Assembly (NCBI GenBank): GCA_016210005.1
Contig: JACQVA010000068.1
Location: forward strand, 1 to 39,052
DNA from: Deltaproteobacteria bacterium
Lineage (GTDB): Bacteria; Desulfobacterota; Binatia; HRBIN30; JACQVA1
Length of the DNA: 39,052 nucleotides
Direction of reading: 5' to 3'
Shown: piece by piece, positions 6,777 to 13,520 of the stretch
How positions within the stretch are numbered: position 1 is the first letter of the stretch
Layout of the letters: every line of letters begins with the position of its first letter
Translations under genes and position numbers: made by a program
Notes under the pieces: generated by a model
Databases searched by the model: none
The model's input: only the letters and a program-made list of their open reading frames with translations
What the model was told of the DNA's origin: nothing

Positions 6777-6869
6777 GATCGCTCCTTCCATGGCTCCGAG
6801 CGGATGAGTGCACACCGATACCGCCCGAGGTTCAGGTGCCGGGTCCGTTGGCGGGCGCGGCGGATTGTC

Positions 6870-6956
6870 GTGCACGGCGACGCGCACCTCTTCGTGATCC
6901 CTCTCGATCGATTGCAAGAGGTCCTCACGCTGTTCGGTGAAGTCGGTCTTGTCCAC
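6870..6956 (-). pseudogene. 5' fragment of a DUF3618-like gene
   Basis: The first 29 codons (GTG start) repeat the N-terminus of the gene at 1-181: EQREDLLQSIERDHEEVRVA here against EQREDLLQSIERDQEEVRVA there. Similarity also covers about 20 bp of leader, and stops abruptly after the VAVH codons. The remaining frame (NPPRPPTDPAPEP) is unrelated and runs in frame into the small lipoprotein. It is a truncated duplicate. Confidence 0.7.
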
Positions 6957-7033
6957 GGCCAGTTGCTCCTTCGGGCGAATGCAATGCGATCTTTCCGTTA
7001 CGGTTCCCTCCGATCAGCTTGCATTCCTGAGGC

Positions 7034-8785
7034 TCACTGCCGCACGCGTCCCTGCAGAATCGTATTCTCGATCGTCGGGATCAGGTCCTGGATGATCGAG
7101 TCCTCGTGGCGTCCCGAAGTCGGGTTGATCAGATCGGGTACCTGCGATTCCGGGACGCGGTGATTAACGTAGAACGACGCCTTGCGGCCGCCGGCACCGG
7201 GCAGGACGGCGACGAACATGTTCTGGACCTGATTCGCGAGAATCAGTAAATCGAGCAGAGCGCCGAGCTGCTCAAAGTCCTCCGGCGCCTGGCCGTAGCC
7301 GCCGAGGATGTAAACGATCGGGAAGCTGCGGTTGGTGTGAAAGTATGCCGGGGGTCGATAGATGAGCACCGGCTGTCCCGGTGCGGTGCCGCTCCCCGTG
7401 CGCAGTGCGGGTGAGGTGATGTGTGTCTTCATGATGTCGCCACGCGGATCGGGATCGGTGATGCTGAGGTCGCCCGGCCCGTCGAACCCATTCGGGAAGC
7501 TCGAATCCATGTAGCTGATCATCGCCAGCAGCCGTTGCCAGATCACCACCGTTCCGCAGATGTCGCCGTTGAGCAACTTGTCTCGCGTGTCGTCGGCTTC
7601 GGGAATCCCAACGTGCCCGCCGACGTAGCGGATCAGCAGATACTGCTGCGGTAGCTTGGTAATGGCGACACAATTGCTGGGGAAGTCGTTCCGCGTATCC
7701 ACTGTCAGCCCCTTGGACTCGAGCATCGCAACGAAATTGTCGTAGTGCTTGCCGAAGCCGAACTGGTCTTCGGTGCCGACATCCATGTAGATGCGCTGCG
7801 TGCCGACGTCCGCCGCCGAGCGCGCTTCCAGCCGGGTCAGCGGGTCTTCGGCCAACCAGTTCGCCCGATCGGGGTCGTAGTCGCATTGGCCGTTGCCCTC
7901 GCGGTAGTCGCCGGTGTCGGCCACGCCATCGAGACCGACGTCACTGAAGGTCTCGCCGAGCTCCGGCTCGTACACGAGATTGCCGTTCGTATCAGTGAAG
8001 GGCTCGGAGAGGTTCACGACGATGCCATCGCCGACGTCGTAGACCCCGTCGCCGTTCAGGTCAGCGAGCATGCGCCCGCCGACATCCACGCCGGTGGCGT
8101 CACTCGCGATGCGTGGCAATGCTCCCCCCGCGAGTAACAGGACATCGACCGGCTGGGTTGCCGTCTCGGTCGTCTGACGCACGCCGTCTTGCTTGGCATC
8201 GCCGCCATCGAGGAACCCACGCCGGTTCGCCGGCAGCGTGAAGCTCCCAAACGCATCGTCGCGCAGGATGTGTGCCGGTTCGGAATCCATCGCCAGATAC
8301 TGCCGCGAGGGATCCGGATGGTGCAGGAAGGGATCGCCGAAGGCGATGACCAGGTCCTTGACCATCGACAGGCGCGTGTCGCGTCCGGGATAGGGCGCTT
8401 GGTGGTCGAAGGTGAAATCATCGCCGACATTGAGCGGAATGATCGTTTGAGATTTCACTTCGAGGTTGTCGTTCACCATATCCCGCAGGAGTTGCCGCAT
8501 ATCGACGGGGCCACCGAGGGCAGCGATCGTACCGAACAAGTCGGCGTGCTTCGTGCCCAGGTTCATCGCGCCGTATGCGCCCATCGATACGCCGGCGACC
8601 GCACGGAACTGCCGGTGCGCTTGCAACGAGCCGCCCGTCGTTGGGGTCGTGTCGGGGCCGCTACCGCCGTTGCCGCCGCACGCGGTCAGCACGGCCAGAG
8701 CGCACGCCCCTGTAAGCCACGTGCACCATCGCCAGAACGCGACTCCGTGCGCCAATTGGTGTGCGCCCGCAGTGGGTTCCTTCAT
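7034..8785 (-). CDS. Secreted esterase lipoprotein with apparent circularly permuted alpha/beta hydrolase domain
   Basis: A 583-residue exported protein with lipobox LTAC (Cys36) and a Gly/Thr linker. The nucleophile elbow GVSMG (Ser67) with YGAMNLGTKHADLFGTIAAL comes first, followed by a strand-acid segment IYMDVGTEDQFGF (330-344) and a likely catalytic His391 (GGHVG). The segment that normally precedes the nucleophile in esterase-D-type enzymes comes last: VLIYRPPAYF (473-482), FPIVYILGGYGQAPEDF (488-504), FVAVLPGAGG, SFYVN, and RHEDSIIQDLIPTIEN (559-574). Residues 241-310 carry Asp/Asn-rich calcium-loop-like motifs (DLNGDGVYDVGD, DTNGN). GGAGG precedes the ATG. Hydrolase family is well supported; substrate unknown. 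Confidence 0.82.
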   Translation of the reverse strand: MKEPTAGAHQLAHGVAFWRWCTWLTGACALAVLTACGGNGGSGPDTTPTTGGSLQAHRQFRAVAGVSMGAYGAMNLGTKHADLFGTIAALGGPVDMRQLLRDMVNDNLEVKSQTIIPLNVGDDFTFDHQAPYPGRDTRLSMVKDLVIAFGDPFLHHPDPSRQYLAMDSEPAHILRDDAFGSFTLPANRRGFLDGGDAKQDGVRQTTETATQPVDVLLLAGGALPRIASDATGVDVGGRMLADLNGDGVYDVGDGIVVNLSEPFTDTNGNLVYEPELGETFSDVGLDGVADTGDYREGNGQCDYDPDRANWLAEDPLTRLEARSAADVGTQRIYMDVGTEDQFGFGKHYDNFVAMLESKGLTVDTRNDFPSNCVAITKLPQQYLLIRYVGGHVGIPEADDTRDKLLNGDICGTVVIWQRLLAMISYMDSSFPNGFDGPGDLSITDPDPRGDIMKTHITSPALRTGSGTAPGQPVLIYRPPAYFHTNRSFPIVYILGGYGQAPEDFEQLGALLDLLILANQVQNMFVAVLPGAGGRKASFYVNHRVPESQVPDLINPTSGRHEDSIIQDLIPTIENTILQGRVRQ

Positions 8786-8987
8786 GAATCAATCCTCCGT
8801 TCGTTGAGTCGGTGTCCCGGAAATCGGTTCGGGCAAAACTTCACGCGCACTTCGCACCGCGGTGTTTTCCTCCAGCAGCCTGTCGGACTTGGCAGTCACC
8901 AGCGACCCAACACGTCCGCCGGAAGCCTCTGGAGTGCGGGCGGGGAGCGGACCATAGAAATGACGCCGACCGCAGGTCCCAGGCGAA

Positions 8988-9533
8988 TCACTGCGGCGTT
9001 AGCACCGGAGTGTCGGTGCGTGTTTCACCGGCTGTTGCGTGACTCTTTGTCGTCGTCCGCTTCTTGGTCGGTTTCCGGCGGCGTGTCGTTTCAATCTTGA
9101 CCTTTGCCACGCCTTTCTTCGACATCCCGATCTGTCGGGCGGCGGCGCGCGACAGATCGATCTTCCGCCCCTTCGCATACGGACCACGATCGTTGATCGT
9201 GACCTTCACCGATTTTCCGGTCTTCAGGTTGGTGACCACAGCCTTGCTGCCCAGGGGCAATGTCGGATGTGCCGCGGTGAGCTTGTTCTGATCGAATGTT
9301 TCTCCACTAGCGGTCTCTTTCCCGTCTTGCGCTGGCCCGTACCAGGAGGCGTTTCCGACCTCCTTTACCTTCGGCCCCTCAGCATTGGGCACTTCCTCCT
9401 TCGCCTGTGGCGCCACCACGGGCGGCGGAGGAGTCTCCTTCCGGCCGATCGGCAGCGCACAGCCCGGCAACAGCAACGCAAGCATTGCTCCTCCGATTCC
9501 AAACACGACAAGTAATTGACGAGAATGCTTCAT
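8988..9533 (-). CDS. rlpA: RlpA family septal ring lytic transglycosylase-like lipoprotein
   Basis: A 181-residue lipoprotein: signal peptide, lipobox LLPGC (Cys25), a Pro/Glu-rich spacer, then a double-psi beta-barrel RlpA domain at about 58-148. Typical RlpA motifs are visible: GNASWYGP, DGKETASGETFDQ, LTAAHPTLPLGS, VTNLKTGKSVKVTINDRGPY and GRKIDLSRAAARQIGM. RlpA proteins cleave glycan strands lacking stem peptides at the septum or act as envelope proteins. The C-terminus is a Lys/Arg/Thr-rich tail rather than a SPOR domain, so septal targeting by SPOR is not available. It is transcribed alone between two unrelated genes. Confidence 0.9.
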   Translation of the reverse strand: MKHSRQLLVVFGIGGAMLALLLPGCALPIGRKETPPPPVVAPQAKEEVPNAEGPKVKEVGNASWYGPAQDGKETASGETFDQNKLTAAHPTLPLGSKAVVTNLKTGKSVKVTINDRGPYAKGRKIDLSRAAARQIGMSKKGVAKVKIETTRRRKPTKKRTTTKSHATAGETRTDTPVLTPQ

Positions 9534-9654
9534 CTGAGTTCTCTCTCGTTACTCGGGTGCCGACCCGGTTTCTCCGGGGCCGCCCGCTTCCTCCACCAAG
9601 GCCAGCAGGCGGGCGTTGGTGGCAGTCCTCACTGCTCTCCCAAGACTTCCCTCT

Positions 9655-10062
9655 CTACGGACCCACTTCAGTGAAGCCGGTGACATCCATCGCCGTGACG
9701 AACCGACCGTCGGAGCGGCGGGGCAAGGGAGGGGTTTGGAAGGTAAACGGCGCGCTGGCGTTCGGGGCGACGTCGGCAGCAAATGTGAACGGCAGCGTCC
9801 TACCTGGGCTGTCGGTCCCGGGATGACGCTCGTTATTCCACAGCCACGTTTGTCGGAGCAGCAAGTTAACTCCACGAACAGTGGCAGACGACTTGTTGAC
9901 GATGGTGCCTGAGACCGAGCCATCCCCGACGGTCAGGCCGTTGATGACAATCGTTTGAGCGGCCTCAGGGGACGACACGACTGCCGGCGTAGCAGTAGCG
10001 CGATGCAGCGGCAGGATGAGAACGCCCAGCAGCGCGCCAAAGATCCAGATGCGTGTGACCAT
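9655..10062 (-). CDS. Secreted small beta-sandwich protein, FxLYD-like, unknown function
   Basis: A 135-residue protein. The ATG at 10062 has a good AAGGAG site, and a signal peptide (TRIWIFGALLGVLILPLHRA) ends near ATA. The mature part alternates short strands: TIVINGLTVGDGSVSGTIVN, VRGVNLLLRQTWLW, FTFAADVAPNASAPFTFQ, and FVTAMDVTGFTEVGP. This looks like an immunoglobulin-like FxLYD-type fold used by exported proteins; the call rests on pattern only. Repeat copy 4 lies 163 bp upstream of the start. Confidence 0.6.
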   Translation of the reverse strand: MVTRIWIFGALLGVLILPLHRATATPAVVSSPEAAQTIVINGLTVGDGSVSGTIVNKSSATVRGVNLLLRQTWLWNNERHPGTDSPGRTLPFTFAADVAPNASAPFTFQTPPLPRRSDGRFVTAMDVTGFTEVGP

Positions 10063-10224
10063 GATCAATTCTCCTTCCTTGTGCCGCGCCGGAGCCCGGC
10101 TCCGACAGCGACACGATGCACCGACCGTCTCCCGGTCGGGCGTTTCGCGTTTCCATCCGGTCCCGCGATCAACACCGCGCCCAGAGCGAGAAGTCCTCTC
10201 AATCATATACAAGGCCGCGGCACC

Positions 10225-10272
10225 GGCCGTAAGCTCGGACTACTACGCGCGTGGTTCTACGCGCGGATCGCC
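10225..10272 (+). repeat. Palindromic repeat family, copy 4
   Basis: GGCCGTAAGCTCGGACTA followed by the CGCGCGT, GGTTCT, ACGCGCG stem-loop and GATCGCC. It has the same orientation as copies 1 and 5. It overlaps the 3' end of the adjacent membrane protein gene and supplies its stop codon. Confidence 0.78.
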
Positions 10273-10653
10273 TTCGCGCGCGCAGCGTGACCAGTCGATC
10301 CGCGGCCCATGCTGGCGCTTGACGTACGCGGCGATCACCAAGGCGACGACGATGGCGAGCACCGCGACCAGCAGGGCGTGCAGATAGGCGACGATGCCGA
10401 GGGCGAACCCCTCGATGAGCCACGTGGCTGCGATGCTCGCCCCCAGCAACACCACCGCGCCGCCAGCCCACGGCCACCGGCGCCACACGCCGACCGCAGC
10501 GGCGAGCGCACACACCACTTGCAGGACGAAACCGATGAGCAGCAACGGCACGGGCTGGCCGACCAGCATCGCGGGAAGGTAGCCCCCGATGTACACGCCG
10601 TAGCCCGCCAGCGCGACGGCAATCAGGACCAGCGCGGGGGATCGATCATTCAT
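10243..10653 (-). CDS. Four-helix integral membrane protein, unknown
   Basis: A 136-residue protein from the ATG at 10653 (AGGGACGAGG just upstream) with four predicted hydrophobic helices: PALVLIAVALAGYGVYIGGY, PLLLIGFVLQVVCALAAAVG, AGGAVVLLGASIAATWLIEG and ALLVAVLAIVVALVIAAYV. A short basic tail follows, whose last about ten codons (DPRVEPRA) lie within the palindromic repeat. The original C-terminus may therefore have been replaced by repeat insertion. The gene starts 31 bp after the stop of the coiled-coil gene and is probably in one operon with it. No family is recognised. Confidence 0.65.
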   Translation of the reverse strand: MNDRSPALVLIAVALAGYGVYIGGYLPAMLVGQPVPLLLIGFVLQVVCALAAAVGVWRRWPWAGGAVVLLGASIAATWLIEGFALGIVAYLHALLVAVLAIVVALVIAAYVKRQHGPRIDWSRCAREGDPRVEPRA

Positions 10654-10684
10654 GCCTCGTCCCTTTTCAGGCATCCTCCCACGG

Positions 10685-11089
10685 TTAGCCGCCCAACGCG
10701 CTGCGGAAGCGTTTCACGGCTGCGGTGGCGGTCGCTTGGGCATCGACGAGGACGGAATCAACCGTGCGCTTGATGTCTGCCCACGAGCCGCCGGCGGCGG
10801 TGGACACCCGCTTGAGGGTATCTGCGGCCTCACGTTGCTTCGACTTCAAGACGCTCAAGTGAGCGCGGGCGTCCTTGCGCAGTTCGCGAATCCGCGCGCG
10901 CGCATCGGCCTCGAGCTTCTGCTCCGCCTTGCGCAAGCCCCGCTGGATCTCACCGATCGATTTCTCCAGGTGCCTGACGCCCTGTTGAATCTCGGCGTAC
11001 ATGGCCTGCGCCTCGCGCGACATCGCCTTCTGCGCCCGCCGGGACGCGCTCATCGGTTTGGAACGCTTCTGTGGTGCCTTGGGGGACAT
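10685..11089 (-). CDS. Long-helix coiled-coil protein, unknown
   Basis: A 134-residue, Ala/Lys/Arg-rich protein. The N-terminus is strongly basic (SPKAPQKRSKPMSASRRAQK) and the rest is predicted to be continuous helix with heptad character (VRHLEKSIGEIQRGLRKAE, LEADARARIRELRKDA, VLKSKQREAADTLKRV). GGAAGGAG gives a good start at 11089. No catalytic motif is visible. It resembles histone-H1-like or apolipoprotein-like stress proteins in composition, but a specific family is not recognised. It is the first gene of a probable two-gene operon with the four-helix membrane protein. Confidence 0.62.
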   Translation of the reverse strand: MSPKAPQKRSKPMSASRRAQKAMSREAQAMYAEIQQGVRHLEKSIGEIQRGLRKAEQKLEADARARIRELRKDARAHLSVLKSKQREAADTLKRVSTAAGGSWADIKRTVDSVLVDAQATATAAVKRFRSALGG

Positions 11090-11272
11090 GGTCTTCTCCT
11101 TCCCGCGCCGCTCGATCGCGGCACGCTCCTCGTGACCCTTGTTTCTGTCAAGGCAGACTCCACCTCTACTTAAGGATGTTCCGCCCCTCTCGACTCATGA
11201 GATCGCGCTGGCGATCTCGCGAAGCGGTCGCCGACAGTTGGCGAGGCTGGCTCGGCAGCGCTGAGGCGACAG

Positions 11273-11500
11273 CTAGACAGCTAGTCTCTTCTTGGGCACC
11301 AGCAGCAGGAGCCCGCCAACCACGATCGCGCCCACGCCAGCCCAGACCGGGACGTTCACCCTCTCCTTGTCCTTCACCGACAGTTCGAGCGAGCCGATCT
11401 TGGCCTCGTGGGTTTCCTTGGTGTAACTAAAACCGCCGTACACCAGCCCCAGGATACCGGCGGCGATCAGCGCGATTGCCGCGATCTTGACTGCACTCAT
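11273..11500 (-). CDS. Small two-helix membrane protein, conserved hypothetical
   Basis: A 75-residue protein from the ATG at 11500, preceded by GCAGGAGG. Two transmembrane helices (KIAAIALIAAGILGLVYGG and WAGVGAIVVGGLLLLV) flank a polar loop, FSYTKETHEAKIGSLELSVK, which is a pattern I associate with a widespread small-protein family in Gram-negative stress clusters; its function is unknown. It follows the lmo0937-type gene by 58 bp and probably belongs to the same transcript as the CsbD gene. Confidence 0.78.
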   Translation of the reverse strand: MSAVKIAAIALIAAGILGLVYGGFSYTKETHEAKIGSLELSVKDKERVNVPVWAGVGAIVVGGLLLLVPKKRLAV

Positions 11501-11558
11501 CTCGTTGCCTCCTGCAGCGAAACCCGGTTCCCGCGGGGCAGTATCGGGCATCCTCTGA

Positions 11559-11711
11559 TCATCCCAACGGCCTTCGACCTTGGAGAACACGAACCAGTAC
11601 CACCACAACCGCGATGACCAAGAGGAGGTGAACGAATCCGCCCATCGTGTATGACGACACCAGACCAAGCAGCCACAGGATGATCAGAATGACCGCGATG
11701 GTTTCGAGCAT
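11559..11711 (-). CDS. lmo0937 family membrane protein
   Basis: A 50-residue protein from the ATG at 11711, with GAGGAGGAG upstream. It starts with MLETIAVILIILWLLGLVSS, continues YTMGGFVHLLLVIAVVVVLV and ends in RVLQGRRPLG. The LETIAVIL...SYTMGG...LLLVIAVVVVL...GRRPL pattern matches the lmo0937 family of mini membrane proteins, which are of unknown function. It lies downstream of the second CsbD gene on the same strand. Confidence 0.88.
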   Translation of the reverse strand: MLETIAVILIILWLLGLVSSYTMGGFVHLLLVIAVVVVLVRVLQGRRPLG

Positions 11712-11814
11712 TGTACTCCTCCTCGCCTGCAAGATGGCACCGATCGGAAGCATCTCTTCAGCGGCCCGCCGCCGCTGCCGTGGGCGCTATCCCAGGATCA
11801 ACTCAGAGCGCGAC

Positions 11815-11982
11815 TCAGCTGAGCGCATCTCTGACCTTATCGATGACCTTCTCCACCTTCTGCTTGATCTTTCCAACGGCCTGGTCGGCCTTCCCCTCCC
11901 GCTTGAGCTTCCTATCGCCGGTCAGAGCCCCCGCGGCTTCCTTCACGCGTCCCTTCAGTTCATCGGACTTGCCGCTCGCCAT
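11815..11982 (-). CDS. CsbD family stress protein (copy 2)
   Basis: A 55-residue CsbD protein from the ATG at 11982, preceded by AAAGGAGG; the longer open frame upstream lacks support. MASGKSDELKGRVKEAAGAL and TGDRKLKREGKADQAVGKIK are near identical to copy 1 at 4915-5082. It heads a probable operon with the lmo0937-type and two-helix membrane genes. Repeat copy 5 lies 117 bp upstream of the start, matching the 116-bp distance seen for copy 1. Confidence 0.92.
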   Translation of the reverse strand: MASGKSDELKGRVKEAAGALTGDRKLKREGKADQAVGKIKQKVEKVIDKVRDALS

Positions 11983-12098
11983 GGTCGATCCTCCTTTTCT
12001 TTCCTTGCAGGCCTTGAAAGCAACGGGCGTCGCCGTGCGCCACCCGGGCAAGGTGCGTTGTGACCGCCATAACGATGCTTATACACGGGCACGGCAAC

Positions 12099-12143
12099 GG
12101 CGTAAGCTCGGGGTATTACGCGCGTGGTTCTACGCGTGTCGCC
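12099..12143 (+). repeat. Palindromic repeat family, copy 5
   Basis: GGCGTAAGCTCGGGGTATTA followed by CGCGCGT, GGTTCT and ACGCG, ending GTCGCC. It is the last copy seen; I find no copy of the core between 12.2 kb and 39 kb. Apart from this copy, the stretch between the CsbD start (11982) and 12303 shows no gene. Confidence 0.75.
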
Positions 12144-12302
12144 CCCTTGCCGCCGGCCGGCTACACGACTACAGCGTTGATCGTTGTTGCGGGACCAGGC
12201 TGCGGTCGGGCTTTGCAGAACCACAAACACGGACCGCCGGATCGACACCAAGGGCATCGTATGCGCGACTCAACTGGCTTGCGCTCGGACATCTCCGAGA
12301 CT

Positions 12303-12536
12303 TCATTCGGCGGCGGACGTCAGGATGAGACCATCCGACATCGCGAAGCGTCGCGCGATCCCTGCTGCGACAGAGATGACCCGCGAACCGACAAAAGCCA
12401 GTCTTTGATTGGAACGCGCGTTACGGTGGTCGTTCACGTAGCTGACATGTGTGAGCGCCATGTCGAGGAGCACCACGTCATGGCTTGGCTGCAAGCCGAT
12501 ACGTCGAGCCAGATCGCGGCAGTCATGGAACGTGAC
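12303..12536 (-). pseudogene. RNase III N-terminal remnant without catalytic acids
   Basis: About 77 residues resemble the start of the ribonuclease III domain: LARRIGLQPSHDVVLLDMAL, then THVSYVNDHRNARSNQRLAF and VGSRVI. In RNase III this region reads ALTHxSYxNE...NERLEFLGDxVL; here the signature is NQRLAFVGSRVI, so the metal-binding Glu and Asp are Ala and Ser. The frame stops at 12303, before the second acidic cluster and the dsRNA-binding domain, and no continuation is visible in other frames. GTG at 12536 or an upstream TTG could start it. It is most likely a decayed gene. Confidence 0.55.
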
Positions 12537-12844
12537 GGACGGGGGATTCGCCTTCGCATTCGTGCATGATGTGGGGGGACTCAGCCGGTTGGCCGAAGCG
12601 GAAGCAGTATGGTCCTTCAAGCGGAGATCACGCTCTCACCTGCAAAATTCGGCACTATGCTAGATTTCACTGAACCAGCCGCCCCTGCACTCAGAATCAG
12701 AGCTTGTGAAGAAATGGGGTGGAGCAACGCTCTACCGCTCAAGAATGACGCCGTTCGCTCGACCTTCTAATCTTGAGGGCGGGAGCGGTGCTCCCGGCGC
12801 TTCCTCGGGCCCACCGGCACACCGTTGATTTCCTCACTGTGCTT
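12537..12844. other. Non-coding stretch with one hairpin
   Basis: No supported gene. A perfect hairpin CGGGAGC-GGT-GCTCCCG lies at 12780-12796, about 50 bp past the stop of the TetR gene; it lacks a T-run on either side, so a terminator role is only possible. This gap marks the change from the repeat-bearing small-gene region to ordinary-sized genes. Confidence 0.4.
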
Positions 12845-13510
12845 TCAGTGACTAGACGCCAGCAATCGGTCGAGCATGCTGCGCTTGAGGTGATCGAGTA
12901 GTTCGTTGGGGGCGTGCACGAACTCGTCGCTGAGAAAATTCTGAATCAGCACCCCGTCGAGCGCGGCCATGATGAGCGCGGCATCGAGCCGTGGGCTGCA
13001 GTCGGAGCGAAAAACCCCGCGGCGCTGCCCGCTCTCGATGATATCGGCCAGTAGATTACGAAAGACCCCGTAGAGTTCGCTGACCCGGCGGATGACATCG
13101 TCGGGCTGGCGCTCGCCTTGAAGCATCAGGCTGAGGAAGAACCGTACCGAGTAGACGTTCTCGCGCACGAACTCGGCGAAGAGATCGATCAGCCGCTCGA
13201 TGCGCAGCGGTTCGCTGAGCCCGTCGAGCTCGTCGACGTTAATGAAGTAGGGCTCCAGCGTCTTGCGCAGCGCGTTGCGGTAGAGCTGCTCCTTGCTGTC
13301 GAAGTACCAAAAGATCAGCGCCTTGCTGACTTTGGCTGCCCGGGCCACGCACGCTATCGAGGTGTTCTCATAACCCTGTTCGGCGAATAGCCGCGCCGCG
13401 GTGGCGAGGATCTTCTCGCGCACCTCGATCGTATCGCTGGAATGTGGTTCGGCCACGGCAGAGCCCGTCAAACTGCCGACAAGGTAGGGTAGCCGGGTGC
13501 GGTAAGTCAA
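12845..13510 (-). CDS. TetR/AcrR family transcriptional regulator
   Basis: A TetR-type repressor: N-terminal helix-turn-helix at about residues 29-75 (REKILATAARLFAEQGYENT, IACVARAAKVSKALIFWYF, DSKEQLYRNAL), followed by an all-helical ligand-binding domain. The start is uncertain: a TTG at 13510 has GGTGA upstream, and a GTG at 13456 would give a protein starting eleven residues before REKIL. It follows the EamA transporter stop by about ten bases, so it is probably co-transcribed with it and may control that transporter. The ligand is unknown. Confidence 0.88.
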   Translation of the reverse strand: MTYRTRLPYLVGSLTGSAVAEPHSSDTIEVREKILATAARLFAEQGYENTSIACVARAAKVSKALIFWYFDSKEQLYRNALRKTLEPYFINVDELDGLSEPLRIERLIDLFAEFVRENVYSVRFFLSLMLQGERQPDDVIRRVSELYGVFRNLLADIIESGQRRGVFRSDCSPRLDAALIMAALDGVLIQNFLSDEFVHAPNELLDHLKRSMLDRLLASSH

Positions 13511-13520
13511 CGCTATTTTT

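Noticed and set aside
6531-6956. A single 141-residue fusion of the DUF3618-like N-terminus and the small lipoprotein
   Set aside because: The internal ATG at 6776 has its own ribosome-binding site and starts a proper lipoprotein signal, which would not work in the middle of a fusion; the upstream part matches only a fragment of another gene.
722-12143. CRISPR array made of the GTAAGCTC...CTACGCGCG repeats
   Set aside because: The copies are kilobases apart, in both orientations and separated by genes, with no regular spacers and no cas genes.
12303-12620. Complete small gene from the TTG at 12620
   Set aside because: The first 28 residues are low-complexity and unlike RNase III; only the part after the internal GTG resembles the domain, and the catalytic half is missing.
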